Shown piece by piece: positions 54,401-62,174 of a DNA stretch of 64,000 nucleotides (positions are counted from its first letter, which is position 1; each line of letters opens with the position of its first letter). The position numbers and the translations under genes are program-made. The stretch comes from Globodera rostochiensis (lineage: Eukaryota; Nematoda; Chromadorea; Rhabditida; Heteroderidae): the NCBI GenBank assembly GCA_018350325.1, contig JAEVLN010000006.1, positions 4,454,056 through 4,518,055 of the forward strand, given 5' to 3'. The notes beneath the pieces are model-generated. The model worked only from the letters and a program-made list of their open reading frames with translations, ran no database searches and was not told the origin of the DNA.

Positions 54401-57201
54401 TCTTTGAATGAATTTTCTTTTAACCATAGGAAACGAGTAGTGTCTCGATCTGACTCATTTAAGCCGACTCTTAAGAAGGCCTTCTCCAGATCTCCGAGGA
54501 GAACAAAGTTTTTTAGGCGAAAACGAAGAATCATCCCGCATAAGTCAGGTAAAAGTTTTGGACCTTGGAAAATTTGATCATTGAGTGAATTGTGGCCTCT
54601 TAATTTCGCAGATGCGTCAAAGACGGGTCTTACTTTTGTCGTGTTAGAAGTTTCTTTAATGACAGGATGGTGTGGGAGGTAATGAATGATGTGATCAGAT
54701 TTGAAACCAACGAGCTCGTTAACATCCGTAACCATTTGTTCTTGGAGAATGTGATTATAAGTACTCAATTGATTAGTTTTAATTAGTTGTTTGACGACAT
54801 TACGTAATCTGCCAAAACATAAGCCAAAATTAGTGGGGAGGTCTGGATTTTCCTTTTTATATGGCCAACGAACAAAATATCGGCCCTTTTCAAAACTGAC
54901 ATTTTTATTGAAGTGAATAACAGCGGCGTCATCATCGCTGAGGTGGGGTGAGTCGGTTATGCCGATTGTTTCGAGTTCCCAGAATTTTTGTAAAAGTTTG
55001 TTGATGTCTTCCATTTTTTGCTTTTTTACGGCATGATAAATTTGTGTTTGCTCGATGGTTCCTTTGCCAGAAAAGATTTTTCCCAATTTTGTGTTAATTG
55101 AGTGAAAACCCGATGGGAGTGATTCGACGTGAGAGTGAGGGAGCATAAAGTTCCAATAATGGTCAATACCAATCAATAATTCAGGTCTAGTCTGTTCGAC
55201 GGGTATTTTAATTCCATAGACATCGGTGAATTCTTTGGGTACAATTTTTGTAATATCGGTAATTTTTTCCACAGTTTGAAGATTCACTATTTCCAATTTT
55301 TCATCTGTGGTTTTAATACCAACTTGCACAATTCTGGAGGGGGTTAACTTTGCTTTATCATGGTTAAAAGTGGAAATCAGCAGGGTTTTGTGCTCGATGG
55401 TGGGTAATTCAAGTTTATTTGCCAAATCTTCTGTAATATAACTTTTTTGTGATCCGTTATCAAAGAGGATGGCGGTGGTTTGACCAAATTTTTTGTTTAA
55501 ATTGACGATCGGAGCTTCGATGGTCATCAATAATTCTTCGTCGTTTGGTATTTGGGTTCCTGAATCATGATCCATGGACATGAAAGATTGTGTTTCTTCG
55601 ACTTGATCAGCAGTTTGGACGATATTTGTTTTAGTTCTTTGCCATGTTGGTTTATCTTCTCTGGCCTTTTGAAAGCAGAGTAAGGTGTTATGTTTCTTTT
55701 TGCAATTAAAACATAAATAAGTAGATTTACAATCTTCGATTCTGTGGCCTTTTCGCAAACAATTCATGCACAATTTTAATTCTTTTGCTCGGTCTGATCG
55801 GTGTTTTACATCCGCGAATGTTTTACAATTTTTTGATATATGATTATCCTTTTCGCAAAAACGGCAAAAAATTGTTTGACCAGAGTCTCTGTTCGTAAAT
55901 TGATTGGATTGGATTTGAGCCAAGGGCAAAGGCCTTGCTTTAGTACTGAATGCCGATGTTGGAGTTGGTCGGTTTGGTGGATTATCCAATGTCGGAGAGA
56001 ATGGTCGTTGTGAGTTAGAGGCAAATTTTTGTATAAAAAGTTTAGGTCCATGATTTTGTGTTGGTCGATTAAATGGAGGAGGACGGGACGGACGGTCCGA
56101 AGGTCGGTCCGAATCTTCTACTCTTTCGAGCTCTTCACGAGCTTGAGTGTGGTTATCGAGGAACTTCATTAACTGATTTGTCGAGAAAATTTTGAATTTT
56201 TCGCGAATTTTTATTCGTAAGTTGGTTGGGAGTTTGGTTTCTATACTTTGTTTAATTTGGGGATGGTTGATGTCTTCTCCATGTGATTGCAACTGCAAGA
56301 TTATACGATTAACGACAAGTATGAAATTTCGGAGTTCTCTTACGGATTCTGATGATTTTTTAATATTTCTTAATTCATTGTGCAGGTTTTCACGGATAAG
56401 GTTTTTGTTACCGTAACGAGATTTTAACAATTTTAAAACTGTTGGATAATTTGCATGGTTTAACGGGTAAGGATTGACCATATTGTAAGGTTCCCCGTGG
56501 AGGAGTCCTTTTAAGTACTTGAATTTTTGAATATTTGACAAATCGGGACTGATATGGACCGACGACGAAAAGTCGTCCCAGAACGATGACCAGTCCGAGA
56601 ATTTTCCATTAAAATGAGTGAGAGTCTGGGCGGGGAGTTTAATGTTTATTCGGTTCCTGGAGAAATTAACAGAGTCACGTGAATTGAACTCGGAAGATCT
56701 CAGTTCATCTGTAAATTCATCTTCTCCTGAGTCTTCGTCCTCGGGTTCAGGAGCTTCTTCTTCATCTTCATCCGCTTCAACTTCGTCGTCAGAATCTGTA
56801 TGGGATTTTTGGGATTCAGTGTTAAGTGTCTTTAACTTTCTTTTTACCTCAAGGTTAATATCCTTAAAGGTGTCCAACAAATCATCAGCTTGTCCGAGTG
56901 TGCTTAGATAGTCATGTTTTTCTTGGAAAATTCTTTGGACTTTTTGTTCAACCCTTTTTTCATCACCTTTTAATTGACTTAGCGATTTTTCCCATTTCTT
57001 ATGTAATATCTTTAATTTTTCAAAATTAGGCTCCAAGTTTTTGATTTCCTTTTGAGTTTTTAAATAAATTTTCTCGCATTCTTTCGGATTTTTTTCATCA
57101 TACTCGTAGGTCCCGGATTCAAAATCCGTTTGAATTTTTTCGATATATTTTTTCAGGGTTCTGTTGAGGAGAGGAATCGCTGTTCGTATTTTGCCTGACA
57201 T
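48532..57201 (-). CDS. BEL/Pao gag-pol-env polyprotein, 2889 aa
   Basis: One frame from ATG 57199-57201 to TAA 48532-48534. Approximate residues: coiled-coil gag start 1-130; acidic 140-165; DUF1759-type gag 190-345; CCHC knuckles from 446 and 478 and a third Cys cluster at 497-509; aspartic protease with D581 (LFDNGS, where D-S/T-G is usual); RT with D904 (GDLEKAFL) and YVDN 1014-1017; RNase H with D1182 and D1251; integrase HHCC about 1486-1527 and DDE D1558, D1618, E1671; DUF5641-like tail about 1806-1862. From about 1928 follows the env-like part described separately. Retroelement proteins assemble particles, copy RNA into DNA and integrate it. It is unusual that env shares the frame, with no break between integrase and glycoprotein. 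The ATG lies two codons after an in-frame TAA. Confidence 0.93.
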   Translation of the reverse strand: MSGKIRTAIPLLNRTLKKYIEKIQTDFESGTYEYDEKNPKECEKIYLKTQKEIKNLEPNFEKLKILHKKWEKSLSQLKGDEKRVEQKVQRIFQEKHDYLSTLGQADDLLDTFKDINLEVKRKLKTLNTESQKSHTDSDDEVEADEDEEEAPEPEDEDSGEDEFTDELRSSEFNSRDSVNFSRNRINIKLPAQTLTHFNGKFSDWSSFWDDFSSSVHISPDLSNIQKFKYLKGLLHGEPYNMVNPYPLNHANYPTVLKLLKSRYGNKNLIRENLHNELRNIKKSSESVRELRNFILVVNRIILQLQSHGEDINHPQIKQSIETKLPTNLRIKIREKFKIFSTNQLMKFLDNHTQAREELERVEDSDRPSDRPSRPPPFNRPTQNHGPKLFIQKFASNSQRPFSPTLDNPPNRPTPTSAFSTKARPLPLAQIQSNQFTNRDSGQTIFCRFCEKDNHISKNCKTFADVKHRSDRAKELKLCMNCLRKGHRIEDCKSTYLCFNCKKKHNTLLCFQKAREDKPTWQRTKTNIVQTADQVEETQSFMSMDHDSGTQIPNDEELLMTIEAPIVNLNKKFGQTTAILFDNGSQKSYITEDLANKLELPTIEHKTLLISTFNHDKAKLTPSRIVQVGIKTTDEKLEIVNLQTVEKITDITKIVPKEFTDVYGIKIPVEQTRPELLIGIDHYWNFMLPHSHVESLPSGFHSINTKLGKIFSGKGTIEQTQIYHAVKKQKMEDINKLLQKFWELETIGITDSPHLSDDDAAVIHFNKNVSFEKGRYFVRWPYKKENPDLPTNFGLCFGRLRNVVKQLIKTNQLSTYNHILQEQMVTDVNELVGFKSDHIIHYLPHHPVIKETSNTTKVRPVFDASAKLRGHNSLNDQIFQGPKLLPDLCGMILRFRLKNFVLLGDLEKAFLRVGLNESDRDTTRFLWLKENSFKEIQRRPRELEIRDLEIRRFKRIPFGVNASPFLLTSVVNLHLSKINEHFDSFKNRQLSTELNISSKRKEFEQLCEELKENAYVDNFMMMCDDEKEIKFKHYWSKEIFKLASMNLREFVSNHDQSNKEIQRLEGAEIPKVTKMLGIKWDVNTDELKMTLNIPPINTDTTKRQILTLIARNFDPMGWISPAVLQFKLFFQRLWKANKTWDDKLNEEEISEWNSIAKSDEILIIRSPFIKPHQNFTQLHVFSDASELAFATAVYLQTYDKVNLVFSKTRLTPLKGLTIPKLELLGLLIAARAAKFLVKESKLTIDNILVWSDSKCVLSWVKSKKELPTFIKNRVSEIRQIMTEINLNFYYVKSSDNPADLASRGMTITELKNSALWWHGPKWLKMDKENWPPHSFENFNPEQENSSFFSFDDEIETTQINLTLNSTPVLFIEWSKFNSWQKLIQYAKVFLQFVHFKFKNSNKFNEKFDQNTFKNQLIVKLMAEKLLIRFIQKEMKPTPEEQRQLGIYQSSDDIYKCGGRLKNAQIQGIHPIFLPRKHKGTHLLIMDYHEHNLHSGTMTILAELRKIFWIPKARRIIDQIRKTCVYCRCYNAQPFKQPEMPPLPKSRVQMSGPFQNVGLDYMGPIQLKAFTDKCWILLLTCFTTRAIHLELVTSLSVDQFLNAFRRFISRKGTPKNVWSDNAAQLKLASKILPETLKLKEVLNDPTIKHYFLSEKINWHFSIELAPWQNGAIERLNLNVKSAMKKLIGRKLINFDSFHTLLCEIEALVNSRPLTFIYDDIDSYKILRPIDFILPHKNICIPPILEENEAKDPNFVFQPTSYDQKLELWKKSTTLLDGYWKIWTEEYIPSLRERYKTENKNPKLCNKSLPAINDVVLIHEDTPRALWKTGIIKSLFNGSDGLTRGASIELANKHTINRPLKLIYPLEITPNDSDFEETLVALTRLSTPKSIKNPPNLRKRKPEIAECSPDKSAPSQFVVNNPTKPSILFDIPSTSLTIITLLSLITACLSHPYKCPDNETSKLWETKFTTYCSNTGFIIKQNKRTSEFCFRHLSCVSGHIRFNYPPYCGPRCACPSWSHDCSFASSNTIPIKFEHSIPPHSFLPPLFSTVCSFIRTNSCSKAYRKFFNTIMLINHSIFFVHNLNLIHSQTNSKDDFRCLGEGNLTIGTPIYCQKYPCIKQTYGTKFCYYEPYEKTYYIKSENEKILIKAWGNVKLKYYTFAHSEHPQSRNKRAANDSKFENLIKCVTGGVMIYSITDVKELRLFTGDYSVVIKNLLQEKEIVSFPVSIIAKVYNITLQFVKTKGPSENKYISCQASPVCELITCQLCMEYIRNPQCIGQVHWALILATLLLTLYIITLSLKIIKLIFSIIHRIFQCLHNCCRGKQKKMKIIKSKRKPLILLTLFISAFIPLLNIPEITACDETTNLVAGTNDCAVSQDGHIECTYDQTTQISVTPEHMTCLKLQNTKTNKTMETLQIVIDSLAIVCDEKSEYFMRNYQLSSSSQKRCSGSGDCTGQFCQKLTMSQRNPGVSKYANDQPGYSYCVPSCGGWHCECFLAVDGCLFYRTYAEPKDNNLYEVIKCPSWTILASTKLSFDNKQAFLMELKPGILTHHGNSNDKSISVTLTSTSIPPTPLFGSKFIIDRTNDKIIIVDNDHLLTNSLRCENKAKATNFQCTFPPEACQCHGGDSIVHCECEENPLPKMFQKSENLLPLDTQGARVYFESQLKAKIRQTSALQMQITLKGHKVKAIYDKNTCTITTKSLEGCYSCSNGANWTLSCKTDFGTALANVQCPSQKIQIHCDTKGNPQQIQLNYHNETIKESCSVTCPDGTTTITLEAKLIYIVQQDKKSVVTNNSVEEPITGTTFDQVSEILKFISSFLQFNWLQILIAIMFLIFLIFFIPFILPFIYSICCSRKKRQIRPKAPRFGSVASTRNLTKLVKNLKNKNKNNKKL

Positions 57202-57207
57202 TTTAAT

Positions 57208-57918
57208 TTAAAAAATGTACTTGTGTTTGGAGAGAACTAAGATTGGATGTGAAGTAAAAGGAGTCCAAGGAAATTTGATTTGTTTTTTCAAATAAGTCTC
57301 TATTCGTGAAAGGAAATTGGAGACTTTGATTTTTCGTTCTTCGGTAGAGACGGCTTGCGAATGTACTACGTCGTGTATTAGCGAACCTAGGATTGTGCTA
57401 GTAATTTCTTCCGCGATAATTTCAGAAAATAATTTTATTTTACTTGATGAGATATTTCTTTTAGGTATTACAGTAAGAGCAATAGTGATGGAGAGGCGGA
57501 TCTTTGATGAGTTAAATTTGAATGGTTTTATTTTAATTCTGTTATCTTGGTTGAGTGAAAAGGAAGTGTGCAGTGGTTCAAAAGAGTGATCACCGTAAAA
57601 GTTTTGGTACTCAATTTGATTATTTTCTTCTAAATTAGGATCAAAAAATGGTAGGGTGAAGGTTGGTCGGGGTTCAAAATTTGGTGGCAATTCCGTATTA
57701 TCAAATGCACTATCTAGTTCGTTAAATTCAGTGCCTTCAAGTTCGATTATGTTTCCTTGGAATACAAAATCCTCTTCGGGGATAATTATTGGGTCTTCAA
57801 ATTCGGCGAAAAATTCGTCTTCTTGGTCGAAATTTATAAGATTAAATCGGGGGTTTGAGTTTTCAGGAGTGTCGTTGGGGTGTTTTCGGCACAGTTTGAC
57901 GGTTTGTTTATTGAGTTT
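57208..57918 (-). CDS. Accessory frame C upstream of gag, unknown function
   Basis: About 236 codons between TAA 57919-57921 and TAA 57208-57210, in the same frame as the giant polyprotein and separated from its ATG only by that TAA and two codons. There is no convincing ATG near its start; it follows frame B after a single stop. The N-terminal part is acidic (EFFAEFEDPIIIPEEDFVFQ), the rest mixed, with a hydrophobic-amphipathic EEITSTILGSLIHDVV segment. No family recognised. It could be read by stop-codon readthrough, joined by splicing, or be a decayed frame. Confidence 0.55.
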   Translation of the reverse strand, partial: KLNKQTVKLCRKHPNDTPENSNPRFNLINFDQEDEFFAEFEDPIIIPEEDFVFQGNIIELEGTEFNELDSAFDNTELPPNFEPRPTFTLPFFDPNLEENNQIEYQNFYGDHSFEPLHTSFSLNQDNRIKIKPFKFNSSKIRLSITIALTVIPKRNISSSKIKLFSEIIAEEITSTILGSLIHDVVHSQAVSTEERKIKVSNFLSRIETYLKKQIKFPWTPFTSHPILVLSKHKYIF

Positions 57919-58302
57919 TTAAGGATTAGTACGAGAGATTTCTCGTTGGATTTCTTCAGCACAACGTCTCAAACGGTCTGATTCAATTTTTAAGTCTACG
58001 GCGTAACTTTGGGATATGCTGGGGGTCAATAATTTAATTTTAGTGTACTCGAGCTGGTCTTTGATTCTTAGAAGGACAGGGTTTGGTTTGACCGATATCT
58101 CTTTAATTGATGGGGAAACGTTAAGGGTTGGTTTTAAAGGGTTAATTTTGAGTTTAAATTTTACTCCACTTTGAGTTATAAACTTTAAGTTTTGGTTTGG
58201 TTTTATCCCAATTTTTGTTTTCTTCACCTTTGGTTTCAACTCAATTATTTTTCCCAATTTCTTTTGAATTCTGCTTCGCAATAAAAAGGTTGGTTTTAAC
58301 AA
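57919..58302 (-). CDS. Accessory frame B, basic, unknown function
   Basis: About 127 codons ending in TAA 57919-57921. Lys-rich (KPKVKKTKIGIKPNQNLKF), with repeated IKPN/VKPNP words, then an amphipathic LRRCAEEIQREI end. No ATG is visible, so it would need splicing, frameshifting or readthrough. It is in frame with frame C and the polyprotein but not with frame A. A CAG splice-acceptor-like site lies within its start (GCGAAGCAG at about 58272). Confidence 0.5.
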   Translation of the reverse strand: MLKPTFLLRSRIQKKLGKIIELKPKVKKTKIGIKPNQNLKFITQSGVKFKLKINPLKPTLNVSPSIKEISVKPNPVLLRIKDQLEYTKIKLLTPSISQSYAVDLKIESDRLRRCAEEIQREISRTNP

Positions 58303-58372
58303 TTTATATCTTCAACAGTTTGTCAACACGGCAATGAATTCTGCTTCGCAAAAATAAAGAATGAAAAATTGG

Positions 58373-59193
58373 TCACAGATCACAAGATGATAATTCAGTT
58401 GATTTCGACACACTTTCTTCGTCTTCTTCAACGGGTAAGTCGAACAGTTTGTTGAGAAATTTTGATGTATTTAATTGGGCCTCCAGGAAACGATTGTGGT
58501 GCTCAATGTTTTGTTGCAGCTGTTCAAAAAGGATGGTCAACTTGTCTTTTCCACTCTTCGTATTGTAGACTGGGCTTGTGAGGATTTTTTTGATTTCAGT
58601 CAACACTCGGGAGTTGTAATGGGAAGCCCTTTTGGCCTTAGTAATAGCCGTACGAATTCGTTGGGTTTGGCGGGATAGGACGGTGAGTTTTTTGTTGTGT
58701 TGTTCAGCGATCTCTCGCTTTGTGGCGTCGATGAGTTTTTGTTGATTGTCTCGGATTTCTTCAATTTTATCAAGAGTTTCAAAATTGGAGTTTGGTGGCT
58801 CAAATGTGCTAAAAAAGTCAGGTGGATCAAGTTCAATAATTGGAATAGTCGAAGATTTTTCCAGGGATTTGGTTGTTTGAATCAAATCCTTTTCGTTGTT
58901 TTGCTTAACGGTAGTTTTAACGGTCTCAATAATCCGTTTTAATCTCTTAGCCTGCACTTGATTTTCTCGTTCAATAGTGTTTAATAGAGTAGAAGATTTG
59001 TTAGCCGGAGTAGTGGGTTTATCGGTTAATAGAGTAGAGGATTTGTTGGTCGGAGTAGTGGGTTTGTCGGTTAATAGAGTAGTGGGTTTATCGGTTAATA
59101 GAGTAGTGGGTTTATCGGTGGGTTTGTCAATTTTGGGTGGGGCAGCTTCAATATCAATTGCAGGACGTGATGCGCTTCTTGTGGATCGTTTCA
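58373..59193 (-). CDS. Accessory frame A, first coding exon of the element
   Basis: About 273 codons starting after a TTGTTCAG acceptor at 59194-59201 and ending TGA. The N-terminal third has repeats of the type LLTDKPTT/LLTDKPTTP (about five); the rest is Lys/Glu-rich and predicted helical or coiled-coil (EIRDNQQKLIDATKREIAEQ), ending acidic. There is no genomic ATG at its start (GTG AAA CGA), but joining to a GTGAGC donor at 59301-59306 makes A|TG, an ATG in frame. No zinc knuckle or enzyme motif. A structural gag-like or accessory role is inference only. Confidence 0.6.
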
Positions 59194-59306
59194 CTGAACA
59201 AGGAATAGGGTTATTTTAGTTGTTAGGTTTTTGTTATTTATTTTAAAAAAAAAAATTTTTTTTTTTTTTCCCTTTCTTGAGGTAGTTGACCCTCAGGAAA
59301 GCTCAC
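59194..59306 (-). other. Predicted 113-nt intron in the element leader
   Basis: The donor AAAA|GTGAGC lies at 59306-59301 and the acceptor TTGTTCAG|TG ends at 59194, with a T-rich and pyrimidine-rich run before it. Removal joins the leader frame (ending KTIIK) to frame A in phase and builds an ATG across the junction. Confidence 0.5.
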
Positions 59307-59464
59307 TTTTGATGATGGTTTTTGAATGGACAGAAGATTGGTCTCGTGCCGCTCGGAGTTCAGCGGGAGTCAGTGGCTTTTTTTGCAGATGACCGCTTCT
59401 TCGCAGCTTCTCACACAGTTGTTGTTGGACAGAAGACCGGCTTTTATTTGGAAGTTCAGTCGTC

Positions 59465-59482
59465 CCGGGTCGCGTTGCACCA
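59465..59482 (-). promoter_or_regulatory. tRNA primer binding site candidate
   Basis: Three bases (AAG) after the 5' LTR end, the minus strand reads TGGTGCAACGCGACCCGG. It opens with TGG, the complement of a tRNA CCA end, as expected. I cannot name the tRNA with confidence. Confidence 0.65.
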
Positions 59483-59485
59483 CTT

Positions 59486-60574
59486 TGTCGCCTTCGGACA
59501 AATTTAGCTCTTTTGGGTGGAGGGAAGCTGAGGAAGACTGCTAATTTAACAGCGGATGAGTCGAGAGGACGAAAGGGGGTTGGGGTGGTTTGGAGGGCCC
59601 TCTGTTTCACGGGGGAAGCCAGTGGCAGTTGTCAGAGGGGATGTGTCGCGTTTAATTTTTGATGACCCGAAGAGGCGATAATTTGAGACAATTTATTCTT
59701 TTTGGGGGTACCTCAAACTTGGGTAATTAAACCGCTCGGACGATGGGGATGAAATGGGACATGCGCGAAAAGGAGGACGGCACAAAATGGGGGGGGGGGG
59801 GGAGTTGAACAATGGGGTAAATGAGTGAAAATGTGGGGGGTAAATGGGGGGGGGGAGGGGAATTTAGGGAAAATGTGATGGGGACAAATGGGGTGGGGAA
59901 GGAGGAGGTAACAACGGCACTTGGACGAGGGCGGATGAGCGGGCACGTCCGAGGGGCACGTCCGAGAATGGGGCCGGCGGACGGTGTACACGAGCGGGGC
60001 CAATGGCGGGTAGGGCACGAGCGGGGCCAATGGCGGGCAGGGCACATGAGCGGGGCCAATGGCGGGTGGCGAACAAATGTGTTCCAGTTGAAATGTGGTG
60101 TGAAGGTGATTTGGCTGGGCTTTTATAGCCTCTTTTCTACGGTGCCAACGTTTTTGTTTACTATTAAAATTGGTTTGTCCTAATTTTGATTCACACTTTT
60201 TGCCCATTTTGCCCGTTTTATTTCTATAACATTTCATTTCTTTCCGTAACCTTTCTCAAATTTTGTTTTGTTCCTTCCTTTTTGCCACTTTAGATTATTC
60301 ATTTCAATAAATTTTAATATCATTTTTTTGTCCGACATTTGTCGGCCCACTTTTTGTTATTTTCCTATTGTTGTTTTGCACTTTTTGTGCACAATTTATT
60401 TTACATGAATGCTTATTCATTTTTTCTCGCCCTTTCCATTCATTCATTTATTTCTTTCATTCATTTATCTTATTTATTTCATTTCAATTTTTATTAATTT
60501 ATAATTTTTTATTATTTTTATTTTTATTCTTTAAATTTTTAACTAATTTAGTCAAATTTCGCGTGCTCGCGACA
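59486..60574 (-). repeat. 5' LTR of the BEL/Pao element
   Basis: 1089 bp, near-identical to the 3' LTR. TATA box at 60121-60127, so U3 is about 450 bp and transcription probably starts near 60090. AATAAA is at 59692-59697. Confidence 0.95.
60121..60127 (-). promoter_or_regulatory. TATA box of the element promoter
   Basis: TATAAAA on the minus strand (GGCTATAAAAGCC), the best core-promoter match in the LTR. Confidence 0.65.
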
Positions 60575-62174
60575 GGCGGAACCCACCGATCAAATCTCGT
60601 GGTTCTCCTGAAAAAATTTCAAGAAGTTGAAGGCTTGCCCGCGAAAAAATTCCAATGGTACCTTTTTTTGTGGCGTAACCTTTAAAGATGATTTACAGGA
60701 CGTTTGCACCAGATGGAACAGCACATTTCTAATGATCAATACTTTTTTGGAAATGAAAAATGCGTTGTTAAAAACAGATGATTATCTGAGGGAAATTTCG
60801 GATCTCCAAAGACGCCCAACAAATTTTTCACAAAATGAATGGAACAATTTGAAACGTTTGGCAGAAAATCTTGAGCCGCTCAGCAGAGAAGATTTTGTTA
60901 TAATTGGAGAATATGCAAAGTGCTCAAAGTTTTTCATGTGGAAACTTGCAGGGTGGGTTCTTTTCAAATTTTTTGTTTTGAAAACATAAAAATTAAGCTA
61001 TCGCAAGAGCAGTCCACAGCTTCAGCGTATATTCCGACTGCAAAAAAGATTTTGTTATTTTTGCGAGAAAGGCGTTGTCGGAATGCGGATGTCCAAATGA
61101 TAAATTTGGCACAAAATTTGCAAGTTCGTTTGGCGGCAATTGAATCAAACAAAATATTGAGACTCTCCATGTTGGTTGATCCCCGATTCGCATTTGATGA
61201 AAATTTTTTACTTGGCTTTGAATGGGAAATTTTGGAGGACGAATTCATTCATTTAATTATCAGAGGTGAATTTGAAAATTTAATTGATTTATATTTGTAT
61301 CTGATTACCTAATCTAAGAAAAAGACAGTGTCAGTACAACAACAGTTGCCGAAGCAAGAACGACTGCTAGAATATGATCAGGAGTTTGCTGAGGTCGGAA
61401 TTGATCCTTTGGACGAAGATTCGATGGATATTGATTTGTGGGCGCGTGACGTTAGATCGCCATCGGCTCTTTCCCAAAAATCAACGGATTCGCAGAGAGA
61501 ATTAAAATCTGCTTATAAAGTAACAATTGGAATTCTTTAAAAACTGATGAGTAGTTGTTTCAGGCTGAATTCAATCTTTTCCGATGGAATTGTTCGACTG
61601 GAGAGGGATGAAAATGTTTTTAATGGTGGAGCAACAACAAATCGTTTTCCTTTGATTGCTGAGGCCAAACGTTTTTTGTCAGTTCCTGCCACTTCTGTAA
61701 GCAGTGAGAGGACATTTTCAATGGCAGGGCTCCTTTATGCAAACACGTTAAGGAACAGGTTCAAAATTATTGACTTACGGTATCATCATATTTATTAAGG
61801 CTGGGCGCAAAAATGGCGGAAAATTTGATGCTTATTAAATCCAGCTTAAAGAAAACCATGCTCGCGCCAAGTGTTGAGCCAGATGATGATGAATTAGACA
61901 ACAAAGAAGAAATTGAAGAAAATGTACTTAGGCAACAGCAAATTGATTAAAAATGTTGAGAAATTTTTTTAAATAAAACGCAAGTGTTAAAAAATTGGTT
62001 GCAAAAATTACGATTGAAAATCAAAAGGGTCCCACATATTGTTTGCCAAAAACCGCTTTCGGTTTTCGGTTAACCGGGTGTCGGCCAAAAACCGAAACCG
62101 AAAACCGGGGGTCGCAAAACCGGCCTAACCGAAAACCGGGGGTACCGGTTTAAAACCGACCGTGAGCAACCCTA
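60575..62174 (+). mobile_element. hAT transposon copy 2, right part
   Basis: Resumes with the duplicated GGCGG and continues the transposase (LVVLLKKFQEVEG, RWNSTFLMI, LVDPRFAF). From about 61328 it carries QERLLEYDQEFAEVGIDPLD and an intact hATC motif (FLSVPATSVSSERTFSMAG) to stop 61796-61798. This half is better preserved than in copy 1. Right TIR ACCGACCGTGAGCAACCCTA ends at 62174. The flank that follows (TTCAATAC) does not match the left flank octamer GTTACTAT. Confidence 0.93.
61813..61950 (+). CDS. Small acidic frame at the hAT 3' end
   Basis: About 45 codons from ATG 61813, with EPDDDELDNKEEIEENV near its end. The same frame is kept in copy 1 at 42991. It starts 14 nt after the transposase stop, so it may be an additional C-terminal exon in another phase or a separate peptide. 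No family recognised. Confidence 0.35.
   Translation: MAENLMLIKSSLKKTMLAPSVEPDDDELDNKEEIEENVLRQQQID

Larger units (their letters stand above)
47515..60574 (-). mobile_element. Full-length BEL/Pao LTR retroelement with env-like region
   Basis: A 13,060-bp element on the minus strand. The LTRs are 59486-60574 (5') and 47515-48607 (3'), both TGTCGC...GCGACA. The 5-bp target duplication GGCGG (47510-47514 and 60575-60579) matches the single GGCGG in the empty site of hAT copy 1 (41761-41776 region). The internal region is about 10.9 kb: primer binding site, leader, accessory frames and one giant gag-pol-env frame. The LTRs differ by one clear substitution plus G-run lengths, implying recent insertion. 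Pol order PR-RT-RH-IN with DUF1759/DUF1758-type gag and protease assigns it to BEL/Pao. Nematode BEL elements with phlebovirus-like env (Tas of Ascaris, Cer7 of C. elegans) are known. Confidence 0.95.

Noticed and set aside
46173..62174. hAT copies 1 and 2 as two independent insertions with site preference
   Set aside because: The left flanks are identical over the whole neighbouring satellite monomer and the right flank of copy 2 lacks a duplication; array duplication plus recombination, or an assembly join, explains this better.
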